From the NCBI GenBank assembly GCA_029210565.1, contig JARGFQ010000018.1:1-64000 (forward strand): a stretch of 64,000 bases of DNA, in the 5' to 3' direction. Positions 45,377 through 55,634 of the stretch are shown piece after piece. Each line of letters begins with the position of its first letter. Positions within the stretch are counted from its first letter, which is position 1. The stretch is from Bacteroidales bacterium (GTDB taxonomy: Bacteria; Bacteroidota; Bacteroidia; Bacteroidales; VadinHA17). Below the pieces are notes generated by a model. The model saw only the letters and a program-made list of their open reading frames with translations. It searched no databases and was not told the DNA's origin. Position numbers and translations under genes: made by a program.

Positions 45377-46837
45377 ATGATGATGAAGAGGATTATACAC
45401 TGGATGCCGCTGTTTTTACTTGCGGCATTCGTTCTTGCAGGGTGCGAGAAGAAAGTGTTACCTGAGGAGGAGGAGGAAGAACAGGGTCCGGTGCAGGCCT
45501 CTGCCCTGATCCAGAAAATCAATGGTTTCATCAAGGATGCGATGAGCGACGTCTATCTCTGGTATGATAAAATACCGGTGATCGACATAAGATATGAAAC
45601 TGACCCCAAGGTCTACTTTGATAAAATCCTCTACAGTGAGGACAGGTGGTCCTATATAACAGATGACCTGACTGCTTTTGAAGGAAGCCAGCAGGGAATT
45701 GAAAAAACCTACGGTTATTCTCTGGCGTTCGGCAGGTTTATTGATGCTCTCGGCAATCCGACCGGCAATTATTTCGGAATTGTGGAATATGTTTACCCGA
45801 ACACCCCTGCCTCTGAGGCAGGTTTTACAAGAGGTGACCTTATCATCAGGCTCAACGGAGGGAACATTACCGCAGATAATTACCGGGACCTGCTGTCGGG
45901 GACTTCAGCCTCAGTAACAAAGGGAATCCTGACCAGCGAGGGGATTTCAACCGGGGCGACAGTTGTTCTGGTTGCCGAAGAGTTGCACCTTGACCCGGTT
46001 CTTATGTATAAGATCATTGAAAATGGGGGATATAAGATAGGATACCTTGTTTATCTGCAGTACATACCCAGCTATAACGGCACCAGTCTCAAAGTGGCAC
46101 TGCAATATTTCATGGATAACCAGATCACCGACATGGTGCTTGACCTTAGATACAATCCCGGTGGCTTTGTATCTGCCGCACAGTATCTGACCAGCTCCAT
46201 TGCACCCCAGGGTGTTGTTGACAATGCAAGTACTCTTGTGACATATCAATGGAACGATAAGTACCAGGCTTACTGGATCTCAAAAGACAGGCAGGATCAG
46301 CTCGGAGTGAATTTTGACCCCACCGTACCCGTCAAACTGGGTCTCAGCAAACTCTATGTTTTAACCGGGCACGGAACTGCCAGCGCATCGGAACTGACTA
46401 TATGCGGGCTTGAACCCTATATGGAGATGACCACTGTGGGTGATACCACCTACGGAAAGTATACCGCTTCCACCACCATAAAACCTGAAGAGTGGTACAC
46501 CAACGAGGCCGATTACTCCGGCTTTGAAAACTGGGGGTTACAGCCTATAATAATTCGGTATGCCAATGCTCAGGGCGTTACCAACTTCAAGAATGGCTTT
46601 GCACCTGATTTTGTTGTAAGGGATGAATTGCTGCCTGCCTATCCTCTGGGAGATCTGACGGAGCCGCTGCTGAAAAAGGCCGTTGAAGATATAACAGGCC
46701 TAACATTGCCTGTTCCAAAGAGAGCAGTGTTGCCCGTTGAATATATCATTGTCGACCACGGATTCTCAAAATTTGATGAGCAGAAAAGGAACCTGTTTAT
46801 TGATGCACCCGGTAATATCTTAAACATCCCTGACTAA
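45377..46837 (+). CDS. S41 family (C-terminal processing) peptidase, lipoprotein
   Basis: This 486-residue protein has a lipoprotein signal (LFLLAAFVLAGC) followed by an acidic linker. A PDZ domain follows (VEYVYPNTPASEAGFTRGD, RLNGGNITADNYRDLLSG), then the S41 core: DMVLDLRYNPGGFVSAAQYL, the Ser nucleophile in GHGTASASELT and, 25 residues on, the Lys in YGKYTAST, the usual Ser-Lys spacing. It would cleave proteins in the periplasm or on the cell surface. Three ATGs lie in a row (45377, 45380, 45383); any could be used, and the longer frame to 45296 adds residues before the signal. The next gene follows by 12 nt. Confidence 0.9.
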   Translation: MMMKRIIHWMPLFLLAAFVLAGCEKKVLPEEEEEEQGPVQASALIQKINGFIKDAMSDVYLWYDKIPVIDIRYETDPKVYFDKILYSEDRWSYITDDLTAFEGSQQGIEKTYGYSLAFGRFIDALGNPTGNYFGIVEYVYPNTPASEAGFTRGDLIIRLNGGNITADNYRDLLSGTSASVTKGILTSEGISTGATVVLVAEELHLDPVLMYKIIENGGYKIGYLVYLQYIPSYNGTSLKVALQYFMDNQITDMVLDLRYNPGGFVSAAQYLTSSIAPQGVVDNASTLVTYQWNDKYQAYWISKDRQDQLGVNFDPTVPVKLGLSKLYVLTGHGTASASELTICGLEPYMEMTTVGDTTYGKYTASTTIKPEEWYTNEADYSGFENWGLQPIIIRYANAQGVTNFKNGFAPDFVVRDELLPAYPLGDLTEPLLKKAVEDITGLTLPVPKRAVLPVEYIIVDHGFSKFDEQKRNLFIDAPGNILNIPD

Positions 46838-46849
46838 GGATTTACACAC

Positions 46850-47503
46850 ATGAAACATTTAATCTGGGTATTTGGATTCAGCCTTGCCATTGCCTCCACC
46901 TATGGGCAATCAAAGGGAGTCGAGCTTTCTCATTATATTTTCCCTGAATTTACTCAGGGTACTGTACTGATGAAATCCGGACTGGAATATAAGGCATTGC
47001 TGAACTACAATTCATTTACCGGGGAGATGATCTTCGATAAGAATGACAAAAAACTGGCAATCGGAAAAGAGGATAAGCTGCGCGTGGATACAGTTTACAT
47101 TATGAAGAGAAAATTCTTTATCATGGAAGACAAATTTGTTGAATTGTTATATAATTCAGGATTTGAGTTGTACGCCGAGCACATGTGCAATGTCAAATAC
47201 CCTGGCAAACCAGCCCCGTATGGAGGAACTACTGAGTCTACATCTGTCACCACCTACTCCGGTATCTACAGCGGAGGCGTCATGTATGAACTGAAACTGC
47301 CTGACGGTTATACCATTAAACCCTATACAAATTACTGGCTGAAGAGAGACGGAGAACCTAAGAGATTTGTCAACATGAAACAGCTGACAAAATTGTTTGA
47401 TGATAAAAAGGATCTGATCAAAGAATATCTCAGCACCCGCGATGTCGAATACGAAGATCAGGAAAGCCTTGTTCAGCTCTTAAAATATCTGGAATCCAAC
47501 TGA
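46850..47503 (+). CDS. Hypothetical secreted protein
   Basis: This 217-residue protein has a signal peptide (MKHLIWVFGFSLAIASTYGQ). The region FPEFTQGTVLMKSGLEYKAL with NYNSFTGEMIF is a pattern shared by many uncharacterised Bacteroidota exported proteins, in which a predicted beta barrel or sandwich follows. The C-terminus is a charged helical tail (KKDLIKEYLSTRDVEYEDQE). It starts 12 nt behind the S41 protease, so it is in the same operon and may be its substrate or partner. No function can be assigned. Its sequence looks more AT-rich than its neighbours. Confidence 0.65.
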   Translation: MKHLIWVFGFSLAIASTYGQSKGVELSHYIFPEFTQGTVLMKSGLEYKALLNYNSFTGEMIFDKNDKKLAIGKEDKLRVDTVYIMKRKFFIMEDKFVELLYNSGFELYAEHMCNVKYPGKPAPYGGTTESTSVTTYSGIYSGGVMYELKLPDGYTIKPYTNYWLKRDGEPKRFVNMKQLTKLFDDKKDLIKEYLSTRDVEYEDQESLVQLLKYLESN

Positions 47504-47525
47504 GGGTCTACTCACACATTCTTTT

Positions 47526-49526
47526 TCAGTTACCGGACTGCCGCCTGACAGTTACTCCGCTGCTATGAAGAGACTCCCTGTCGCCTTCATTTATGACAGA
47601 GATCTCATAAGTGTATAGCTCGCCCTCCGAGACAGACTTATCAAGGTACTCATCAGAAGTTTTCTGCAGGGTGATAACAGGCAACGGATTCATTCCCGGC
47701 CGCGACCGGTATACCTTAACCGCGACAGCCTTCTCATCCGTGACCTGCCCCCAGCTTACCAGGATACCCTCTTTTGTATTTACAGCCCTCAGGATTTCCG
47801 GAGCAATAACGGTTGAAGCTTCGGGAACATATGATACAGAAACACTTTGTGGACTTTCATTACCATAGAAATCGATGGCCGTAACAGTGTACCGGTATCT
47901 CTTCCCTGTCACCAGGGAGGTATCCCTGTAGAAGTTCAGGTCATTTTTGAGAGTATCACCCGGTAACAGTTCATAACGGCCGTCCGGATCCTCTTTTCTG
48001 AAGACTTTGTAACCAAGAAGGACAGGCTCTGTCGGGCGCATATCATCCCATATCAGCAATATCCCTTTGTCTCTCACGGTGATGCGCAGGTTCATCGGAC
48101 TGCCGACGGTTGCCTTCTTGCCCGGGCTGGCGCTGGCAGTTTCAGAGTAATCGCTTAGCTGGTCAACATCGTTCACCGTTCTGACGGCATAGCGGTACAC
48201 CTCATTGCCCTGCAGGTATCTTGCCGTATCGGCAAAACTGTATATCTCAGCACCGGCCGGTATCAATCCGGAAACCTGCTCGAATTCGGCAGTCTCGTAG
48301 ACATACCGGTAGACATAAAATCCTTTGGCATACGGTTCCTGACAGCTCCAGTACACCTTTACTCCACCTTTGATGCTCTCTGCGCCTGTCTCCTCCGGTG
48401 GCAGGGGCTTTTCGCCGCTGTTCCTGAACATGGCAGATACCTTTGCCGAGGGAGTACTGTTGCCGTTCGGTCCGACGGTAATGAGATAATACCAGAAGTT
48501 TTCATTGGCAACCGGCACTATATCCGTAAAGGAGGTATCGTTCGGCGAGAGCCGTGCAATCCTCATGTAACCGGTGTCATATGACTTGCTCCTGTACAGT
48601 TCTATACTGCTCAGGTACCCTGTCACGCTGAATTTCCATACGAGCTCCACCTGGTGATCCTTCGCCCCGCCCCTGGCGTTGAAATAATCCGGTACCGGGT
48701 AGCTTACACTGCCCACGGTCCCTGCACTTACCACCTCTGATTCCGGTCCGCTGTTGCCGTAGATATCCAGAGGTCTGATATAGTATTCATACAAGGCCGG
48801 CTCTTGCACTGCAGTGTCTGCAGCAATGAGATAAATGGTGTCCTGTGATACATTGAACCCTCTTGAAATATCCATTCTCTGATATCCCCCTTGCCCAAAT
48901 ACCCTCCTGTAAACCAGGAAGGAGCTGAGGTTGCTTTCTCCGGTAACATACCAGCGCACTACCACCTGGGTCGCAAACTCCTGTTTGCTGCCAAACTTAG
49001 GTTTAGGGAGATCTGTTTCGGCAGGAAAGTTCACCCTGTTGCTGGTTCTTTCCCACAGGCGGTCTTTGCCCGCAATCTTTGCCACCCTGTAGCGATACGT
49101 TTTCCCGGGGTCGACTTCCGTGTCAAAGAATGCAGTTCCCAGAAGAAGGTGCATCAGCGGGAAATTGGAGATGTATACTGAGTCTGTTGTTTTGCTGCGG
49201 GAGACATAATTGCGAAGCAATGACAGCTCACTCTCGGTGGGTTTTTCAAGGTTGCCGAACAGCGGATAGTACTTTTCCGCCATGTCCTTCATTGTTCCCC
49301 GATCACCCCGGTAGGAGGTTGTTCCCACAGGAATAAAGTCACCGTTCCCCACACTTTTCAGCACCTGGTATTCAAGTCCTGCGGGAATCTCATTCCCGAG
49401 ATAGATCCACATCCCCTTCCCCGTGGCGACTGCGGTTGGCTCGTTCTCCTGCGCCGTTGAAACGCCGGAAAGCGTGAACATCAGGATAAGGATGATCAGT
49501 AATTTGATATATGGTTTCGTGTACAT
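47526..49526 (-). CDS. Secreted protein with fibronectin type III-like repeats
   Basis: This 666-residue protein has a signal peptide ending near LSGVSTAQ and about five FN3-like sandwiches. The recurring pattern is VYRRVFGQGGYQRMD, YEYYIRPLDIYGNSGPESE, YRYAVRTVNDVDQLSDYSET and YRYTVTAIDFYGNESPQS, each with the FN3 Tyr corner. It lacks a catalytic motif or a T9SS sorting domain, so it is probably a periplasmic or surface adaptor. It is the third gene of an operon with the giant protein and the outer-membrane barrel, 27 nt behind the giant gene. Confidence 0.82.
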   Translation of the reverse strand: MYTKPYIKLLIILILMFTLSGVSTAQENEPTAVATGKGMWIYLGNEIPAGLEYQVLKSVGNGDFIPVGTTSYRGDRGTMKDMAEKYYPLFGNLEKPTESELSLLRNYVSRSKTTDSVYISNFPLMHLLLGTAFFDTEVDPGKTYRYRVAKIAGKDRLWERTSNRVNFPAETDLPKPKFGSKQEFATQVVVRWYVTGESNLSSFLVYRRVFGQGGYQRMDISRGFNVSQDTIYLIAADTAVQEPALYEYYIRPLDIYGNSGPESEVVSAGTVGSVSYPVPDYFNARGGAKDHQVELVWKFSVTGYLSSIELYRSKSYDTGYMRIARLSPNDTSFTDIVPVANENFWYYLITVGPNGNSTPSAKVSAMFRNSGEKPLPPEETGAESIKGGVKVYWSCQEPYAKGFYVYRYVYETAEFEQVSGLIPAGAEIYSFADTARYLQGNEVYRYAVRTVNDVDQLSDYSETASASPGKKATVGSPMNLRITVRDKGILLIWDDMRPTEPVLLGYKVFRKEDPDGRYELLPGDTLKNDLNFYRDTSLVTGKRYRYTVTAIDFYGNESPQSVSVSYVPEASTVIAPEILRAVNTKEGILVSWGQVTDEKAVAVKVYRSRPGMNPLPVITLQKTSDEYLDKSVSEGELYTYEISVINEGDRESLHSSGVTVRRQSGN

Positions 49527-49553
49527 TTTGTTCCTTTTACAGATTATTAATCA

Positions 49554-52500
49554 TCAGTTACCTGTCAGGTTAGCCTGGCCGCTGCAGTTGCCGAACCCAA
49601 AATCAAGGCTTGTGTTTCCTTTCGAATCGAACAGCAGGTCAAGTTTTACGCTCTTGCTTATTCCCCCTCCGATACAGCCGGTACAGCAAATGCCGTCCCA
49701 GCAGGGTGTCGGGAAGCACTGACTTGCTGACCCGCCAATAGTGAAGCTGCCGCATCCGGCAGCCGTGAAAGCTCCCGTACTGGTCTGATAGATTCCTGTT
49801 GCTCCCAGCTCGGCCCTGGCTTCAGCGCTGAGCTTTGTGCAGGTTATTGAGGAGGCCTTGAACCAGGCATGTACAAATGCCATCGCTCCTATTCCGTATT
49901 CGTTACCGCTGCCGTCAAAGCCCATCCAGAGGCGTCCGTCGAGCCCCGCGGTCAGCCCGAGGCTGGCATTCATCACACCGAGGTTAATCTCAAAATCAGG
50001 AATGTTTATTATCGGCACATCCTTCCTTCCTGTGAAGAAAAACCCCGAGATCCCTGTCCTGAATGCCGTAGGAACTCTCTTGTCATAGGCGAACTGCATC
50101 AGTTTACTCACAACATCAGGGGCCATTGCACGGTAGTCGCCGATAAGCATTCCCGCGGCCATATTGCCAAATCCCGGGGCAGTCAACTGACCTCCGATCA
50201 GGAAATACCAACCCCCGGCATCGACAACGAAATTGGCAGGACCGTTGATACGGACGGCGCCAAGATGCTTGTCTATTTGCATGTGTCCGGTAAGGCGGGC
50301 ATTCTTTATATCATAGGTCAGGTTCATTCCCCCGAAATCGCCTGAGATATTCTTTACTCCGAGACCTTCATTTTCCGCAGTAATGCTGCCGTGAACCGTG
50401 AATCTCTTTGTCAGGTTCGACTGCATGCCGTTAAATCCCGTCATCTTGCCGCTGAAGGTGAACTTAGACCAGTCGTTGATATTTGGCTGTACCTCCATCC
50501 TTCCCTCGATATCCGACAGTGAGGTGGCTCCGGTCCCCAGTGGCATCTTCTGTCCCTTAGGATCTACCTCGAGCCATGCACCGCCTGTTGTACGGTGCAG
50601 CTTACCCTTCAGGTTGATCCCCTCCTTGTCCTTTATAAAGCCTGAAGCAGTATACCCCGAAGCGTCCAGGTTCTGATCGCTCTGCGCTATGCCCGACACG
50701 AATCTCACCCCACCGGGTCCTTCGAAGCTGACATTGAAGGGATAGAGCCGGAACAGTATCTCCGAAGCAGGTTTTGAGAACCGGATCACACCGGTACCGG
50801 ATTCAATGCGTGGGATACTCAGGTCAATGTTGCAGGCCATCTCGAAATACTTATCTCCGCCGGAGAAGGAGATCGGCCTGACCTTAAGTATCTTGTGGAA
50901 GATCAGCTCCTGAGGCAATCCTCCCATGTTGATCTTCTGCTCACCGTTGCTCAGCAGCGAGAATGCCTGGAACTTCAGCGCAGCCCCTGCCTCCATGCCG
51001 GGCAGCCCGGTGATGGAGACACCCGGTGCCCCCTCCGTGCCCACTATCCTGAGTTCCCAGTGCCCCTTCAGGTCGGAGCCGGTGCTCGGATTATACCCGA
51101 ACGAATTGTTCTGAGTGAGAATATTGAGAGGAGTCACCCCTGAAAAGGTCAGATCCGACATCTCAAACGACCCTACGTTAAATTTGTCAGGGGTAATCAG
51201 AACACTCTTCACCGGTACGTCAACAAGTCCTGTTTTGATGGTCCCCTGAGGAATCAGTACACCTTTCAGATTCTGACTCAGCGACCAGCCCGTACTCTGG
51301 AAATCCCACTTTTCGAGCTTGAACGACAACGGCTTTGTACCCGTCACCGTCTCTATCATCGAGGGCCGCAGTACCAGGTCGCCAAGTGTGATGCTGAGCT
51401 TTGAGGGAACCATGCCGATGATCTCGTTGGTGCTTATCACCGTGGCGAGGCCTATCCTGTCACCTTCAAGCCATGATGTCTTCCTGTCAGCCTTTGCTGT
51501 GAAATCGAGGAGCTTGAACTGTATATCTGTTCCCCCTGTACCCGCAATACCCCATTTTTTTGCCGGGTAATCGGCTGCTGTCAGGGTGACGACTGATAGC
51601 TGGGTGCTGCCGGGCTGACCGGTCAGGTAAATCGGAATATTATCCAGGAAAGTGATATAATTCCCGGAATACTGGAATGATGTTTTCATTATTCCGGCCT
51701 TACCCTTGATTCGTCCCTTGCTGTTTTCTGAGCTTACCTTCATCAAGGTTCCCGAGGCCGGGGTTTGCAATACTCCGAATGCACCGTTCAGCAGCAGTTG
51801 CAGCTCCTTGACATCGGTATTGAATTCAGTTGCGGCCGGAACGCCCAGAGACACACCGGAGGTGCTGTTTCCGCTCTTCCTGATTTTCAGTTTGGTGAAT
51901 GGAATAGTCTGGCTCTCCTCTGACAGCCTGAAGTTGGGATTCGCCGGCAGGTTGATAAGGGCACCGCTGACAAGGAAAGTTCCGTCAGCCTGCTTCTCCT
52001 TTTTCTTTATGTCTGCCTCGAAGCCGAAAATGTTTTCGATGGCAATCTCCTTATCGTATGCAAGCACAAAATCAAGCATGTTCTGATCCTGCAGCATGAT
52101 CTGCTTCGACTTGCTTATTACATTGGGGACGGAATTTGGTTTGGAAGCCCACACAGTTATCAGTGCAGGCTGTTTCGGAACCCTTTTAAGAGTGTATCTA
52201 CCACTCTTGTCGGTTTTGGTTTCCAGGCGGTTGCCGTTACCCATATCGATGTAGACCGTGGCACCTTCAAGAGGGCCTGCAAGCTGATCATTACTGATGG
52301 AGACCTTGCCCGTGATCCGGGTGGCCTTTTTGAGAAGGGCTGCGGGGTAAACAACCTCTGTTTTGGTGTCCTTGACGTCGTTGATTGTATAGGTGGCATT
52401 CTCCAGATCAGAATCCTCCGGAGGTGTGATATCGAAGGTGAATGAGTTGCCGTTGTTATCAAATTCAAAGACGACTGTTCCCCGGGGATCGGTTGTCTGA

Positions 52501-55500
52501 GTTATTTCCGCACCCGGGATTTTGAGGGTTACCTCTGCGTTGGGAACAGCCTTCAGGTTCGTTGCCACAAACAGATTTCCGGAGGGTTTCTCGGCCACCA
52601 TGAACCGTACCCTCTTTTTCATCTTGTAGACAATATACTGCTTCAGATCCTGACCGGTTGAGGTCGAATTGGCTTTTGGCACATCCACGGTGTATGTCTC
52701 CGGTGAGTAGCCGGGATTCTTCGGAATGATTGTCAATGTGCGCTGTTTGCCCGAAGGTGCCTTGATAGAGAATACCTGCTTTACATCTGAAGGTATCAAA
52801 GACTGGGCTGTTCCCTGAAAGCCCGTTTGCTGTAAACTGCCCGCATTCTGGACCCCTGCTTGCTGGATGGCAACGCCTGTAGCCTGTATACCCGTTGTAC
52901 TGATGCCTCCGCCGCCGGAACTGTTGTTGCCTGTCGGCTGGCCACCGCCTGATGCCGACGGAAGACCCGACGGCAAGGTACCACCGCCCGAACCCGGCAG
53001 ACTTGACGGCAGGGTGCCGCCCCCCGAATTCGGGAGGTCTGACGGCAGAGTGCCGCCCCCCGCAGGCTGGCCATATTCAAACTGTGGGGTGGTTGAGGTG
53101 AAGGCAAGGTCATCAACCTGTATATCGGCTGCAACGGCAAGCCCTGTCTCATCAGTTACATATCCCGACAGCAATCCGTCAGGCTCGAGCAGGATATCCT
53201 CGATTTTCTGCTGCCCCCACATCATCTTCCCGTAATAATAGGTCTTGCCCTTAAACCCTGCAGGAGTACAGAACAGGGATCTCTCCGGGCCGATAACCTG
53301 GGTAGGTCCTTCGGTATTGTAATCACCAAGCTCAACATCAAGATTGTCAAATTCATAATATCCCTTCGCATCGGTCTTCGCCGTGCGCACAGGGACATTA
53401 AAATCGGATGATCTCTTGTAAGTGCTGAGCACCATCAGCGTAACATTGCTGAGGGGCTTGGTACCCACCTGCTCTGTTTCGACCTTTCCGGCAATCCTTG
53501 GCTTGCCTGGATAGAGCTGTATCTCGATCTCATATGTCTTTATCTGCAACTGGCTGTTCCAGGTGATCTCCTCGCCGTAAGCCTCGTACTGGGTTGCCGG
53601 CATCCCGGGATCAGTATCGAGATACCTTAGTGAATTGAACGGGAAGTCCTTCTTGTCCTTATCATATAAAGGATAAAAGGCCTTCGATTGCTTCTTGAAG
53701 ATATACAAACCGGTGACCTTGTCCGGCTCGCAAACAACATAATACCTGTCCTGGAGATTGTCCGGATCGTGCTGCACCAGGTTCCTGAAGGTATAAGTGC
53801 CGTATTCTCCGGTCAGTCCGCTTGTGATGTTTTTGGGAAAGACACTGAAGGAGGGAATGTTTCCCGATACGGGGTAGACCGCTTCATCACGTGGCACAGC
53901 CGGTACATCGGTCCTCCTCTCAAGCACTGTCTTAACCTTATCCAGCGGCTTGCCCTGTCCTCCCATGACATCCCAGAACTGCGAGGTAGTCCAGGATGTA
54001 TGGACCTTCAGGTTATAGCTCTTTACATATGATACCAGCGTACCCAGGTCGAGAGCCTGCCACGGCTCCAGCTTGATATTGATATCAGGACTGCAGTAAT
54101 ATTTATTCTCCACCAGCAGCCGGTAAACCTTGTAGACCTTGCCGGTCATCATGTCGAAGAATTCACCCCCGGCCGATTTCCAGTATGCCTCATCATCCAG
54201 AAGGCCAAGATCCTGCGTTGAATTAATGAAGGTAAACGAGAAGCTGCCGTCCGATGCTGTGGTTGCCGTGGCTATTACTTTTCCGTGATCGGGAAAAACC
54301 TCCAGGAACTTCTGATCATCCTTCATATTATTCAAATCAACCGGCATTCCGTCGTATGTCTGATTGTTTATTGTTCCCTTGAGAACATATGAAACAATGA
54401 GGCTGACCTTTACGTTTTTCAGCGGATTGGAATTTTCCGGACCGACATCGCTGACATTGTACTGCAGGCCGTCGCCGGTTAACTGGATGGCGGACTGCGA
54501 TGAACTGAACTGGGCAGTGGACTGTGACGTGCTGACCTGGGCAGTAGACTGCGACGTTCCGAACTGGGCAGTGGCCTGCGACGTGCTGAACTGGTTTGTC
54601 GTCTGCGAAACAGCAGAAGCCGAGAGTGTCCCCTTGAATTTATAATTGAGTTTCCCCGATACTACGGAGATCGGGATCTGGCCGGGACCAGTTACGGGCT
54701 CAAGTTTTGCCCCGCCGGCAACTATCTTTTCTGCGGGGGCATCCATCATTATGGAAGGCGGTTCAAAGGGATCCCATTTAAACCAGCAAACAGGACTGCG
54801 GCCGTTGTTTGAAAATTTCGCCCGGGTCTCTCTCTCCTCGGCGATGACCTGCCAGGCGTAAATTCTGCCTTTCTCCAATACCGGCTGTGCCGGTCCGTAG
54901 TAAAATGAGAACCTGCCCTGCAGTTCCGTCTCGAAGAAGGCCGGCTCGGTCGCCGACAGCATTGCCGCATCCGGATTCTGGGTTGAGTCGATCAGCTCAA
55001 CAATCTTGAGTGTGTACTGTGTCCAGGCCGGAGCATTGGTTGCAGGGGTCCAGCTGAAGACAATATTCTGAACCGCAGGCTGGGTGATTGTGGCGCCGCA
55101 CTGCGGATTGACAGTCATGGGAGGCTCCCCGTAACGTATGTTGAAGAAGTTGCTGCAGCCCATCGGCTCGTCCGGCGAAATCCATGCCCCGTCAGGACCC
55201 ATCACCCTGACGCAAATCTGGTAACTTCCTTCAGGAAGTCCGTTTTCAATCAGCTCCTGCATGGGAATACCCCTGCTGATAAGGTTCTGATATTCAAAAT
55301 ACCCTGAAATATCATTACCGGTGAACTGGTTGATCTCATTGGCATTTATGTTGACGGCAGTGCCAAAATAATCCGGAGAGGTTATCAGGTCCACACCGTT
55401 GTTGCCCTTGATGTGAAAGAAGAGCATCCCGCTCGCTGAGTAGGGATAGGTGATTGTCACAGTGGTCAGCTCGGGGTAAAGATCAAGCTGCGTCCCGTAA

Positions 55501-55625
55501 GGTGGTCTTACCATGACATTGACCGTGAGCTCCTGCTGTGAGAAGAGTGTTGCGCCGGACATGCCCAAAAACAACAGCACAAGCAGTAAGTATCTGAGGA
55601 TTTTATATTTGCAATTCATCATCAT
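49554..55625 (-). CDS. Giant repeat-rich secreted protein (2023 residues)
   Basis: This protein has a signal peptide (YLLLVLLFLGMSGATLFS). Residues about 30-175 resemble the TANFOR domain known from Tannerella surface proteins; this is from memory and needs a search. Five 9-residue units of the STSQxTAQF type occupy about 338-382 and three GGGTLPS units about 855-891. Between and after them are carboxypeptidase-regulatory-like sandwiches (for example GKVSISNDQLAGPLEGATVY and TKTDKSGRYTLKRVP). The C-terminal third is predicted beta-rich, with Cys-rich end SQCFPTPCWDGICCTGCIGG. There is no T9SS sorting domain. It is the middle gene of a three-gene operon, 9 nt behind the barrel, so it may be a partner or cargo of that outer-membrane protein. 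Confidence 0.75.
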   Translation of the reverse strand: MMMNCKYKILRYLLLVLLFLGMSGATLFSQQELTVNVMVRPPYGTQLDLYPELTTVTITYPYSASGMLFFHIKGNNGVDLITSPDYFGTAVNINANEINQFTGNDISGYFEYQNLISRGIPMQELIENGLPEGSYQICVRVMGPDGAWISPDEPMGCSNFFNIRYGEPPMTVNPQCGATITQPAVQNIVFSWTPATNAPAWTQYTLKIVELIDSTQNPDAAMLSATEPAFFETELQGRFSFYYGPAQPVLEKGRIYAWQVIAEERETRAKFSNNGRSPVCWFKWDPFEPPSIMMDAPAEKIVAGGAKLEPVTGPGQIPISVVSGKLNYKFKGTLSASAVSQTTNQFSTSQATAQFGTSQSTAQVSTSQSTAQFSSSQSAIQLTGDGLQYNVSDVGPENSNPLKNVKVSLIVSYVLKGTINNQTYDGMPVDLNNMKDDQKFLEVFPDHGKVIATATTASDGSFSFTFINSTQDLGLLDDEAYWKSAGGEFFDMMTGKVYKVYRLLVENKYYCSPDINIKLEPWQALDLGTLVSYVKSYNLKVHTSWTTSQFWDVMGGQGKPLDKVKTVLERRTDVPAVPRDEAVYPVSGNIPSFSVFPKNITSGLTGEYGTYTFRNLVQHDPDNLQDRYYVVCEPDKVTGLYIFKKQSKAFYPLYDKDKKDFPFNSLRYLDTDPGMPATQYEAYGEEITWNSQLQIKTYEIEIQLYPGKPRIAGKVETEQVGTKPLSNVTLMVLSTYKRSSDFNVPVRTAKTDAKGYYEFDNLDVELGDYNTEGPTQVIGPERSLFCTPAGFKGKTYYYGKMMWGQQKIEDILLEPDGLLSGYVTDETGLAVAADIQVDDLAFTSTTPQFEYGQPAGGGTLPSDLPNSGGGTLPSSLPGSGGGTLPSGLPSASGGGQPTGNNSSGGGGISTTGIQATGVAIQQAGVQNAGSLQQTGFQGTAQSLIPSDVKQVFSIKAPSGKQRTLTIIPKNPGYSPETYTVDVPKANSTSTGQDLKQYIVYKMKKRVRFMVAEKPSGNLFVATNLKAVPNAEVTLKIPGAEITQTTDPRGTVVFEFDNNGNSFTFDITPPEDSDLENATYTINDVKDTKTEVVYPAALLKKATRITGKVSISNDQLAGPLEGATVYIDMGNGNRLETKTDKSGRYTLKRVPKQPALITVWASKPNSVPNVISKSKQIMLQDQNMLDFVLAYDKEIAIENIFGFEADIKKKEKQADGTFLVSGALINLPANPNFRLSEESQTIPFTKLKIRKSGNSTSGVSLGVPAATEFNTDVKELQLLLNGAFGVLQTPASGTLMKVSSENSKGRIKGKAGIMKTSFQYSGNYITFLDNIPIYLTGQPGSTQLSVVTLTAADYPAKKWGIAGTGGTDIQFKLLDFTAKADRKTSWLEGDRIGLATVISTNEIIGMVPSKLSITLGDLVLRPSMIETVTGTKPLSFKLEKWDFQSTGWSLSQNLKGVLIPQGTIKTGLVDVPVKSVLITPDKFNVGSFEMSDLTFSGVTPLNILTQNNSFGYNPSTGSDLKGHWELRIVGTEGAPGVSITGLPGMEAGAALKFQAFSLLSNGEQKINMGGLPQELIFHKILKVRPISFSGGDKYFEMACNIDLSIPRIESGTGVIRFSKPASEILFRLYPFNVSFEGPGGVRFVSGIAQSDQNLDASGYTASGFIKDKEGINLKGKLHRTTGGAWLEVDPKGQKMPLGTGATSLSDIEGRMEVQPNINDWSKFTFSGKMTGFNGMQSNLTKRFTVHGSITAENEGLGVKNISGDFGGMNLTYDIKNARLTGHMQIDKHLGAVRINGPANFVVDAGGWYFLIGGQLTAPGFGNMAAGMLIGDYRAMAPDVVSKLMQFAYDKRVPTAFRTGISGFFFTGRKDVPIINIPDFEINLGVMNASLGLTAGLDGRLWMGFDGSGNEYGIGAMAFVHAWFKASSITCTKLSAEARAELGATGIYQTSTGAFTAAGCGSFTIGGSASQCFPTPCWDGICCTGCIGGGISKSVKLDLLFDSKGNTSLDFGFGNCSGQANLTGN
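52951..53061 (-). repeat. In-frame 12-residue GGGTLPS tandem repeat
   Basis: Three units (36, 36 and 39 nt) encode GGGTLPSDLPNS, GGGTLPSSLPGS and GGGTLPSGLPSAS in the giant protein. A GGGQ segment after them looks like a decayed fourth unit. It probably forms a flexible linker between sandwich domains. Confidence 0.8.
54480..54614 (-). repeat. In-frame 9-residue STSQxTAQF tandem repeat
   Basis: Five 27-nt units encode AVSQTTNQF, STSQATAQF, GTSQSTAQV, STSQSTAQF and SSSQSAIQL. It is a Ser/Thr/Gln-rich linker in the giant protein and a possible O-glycosylation region; the latter is inference. Confidence 0.85.
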
Positions 55626-55634
55626 CTCTCTTTA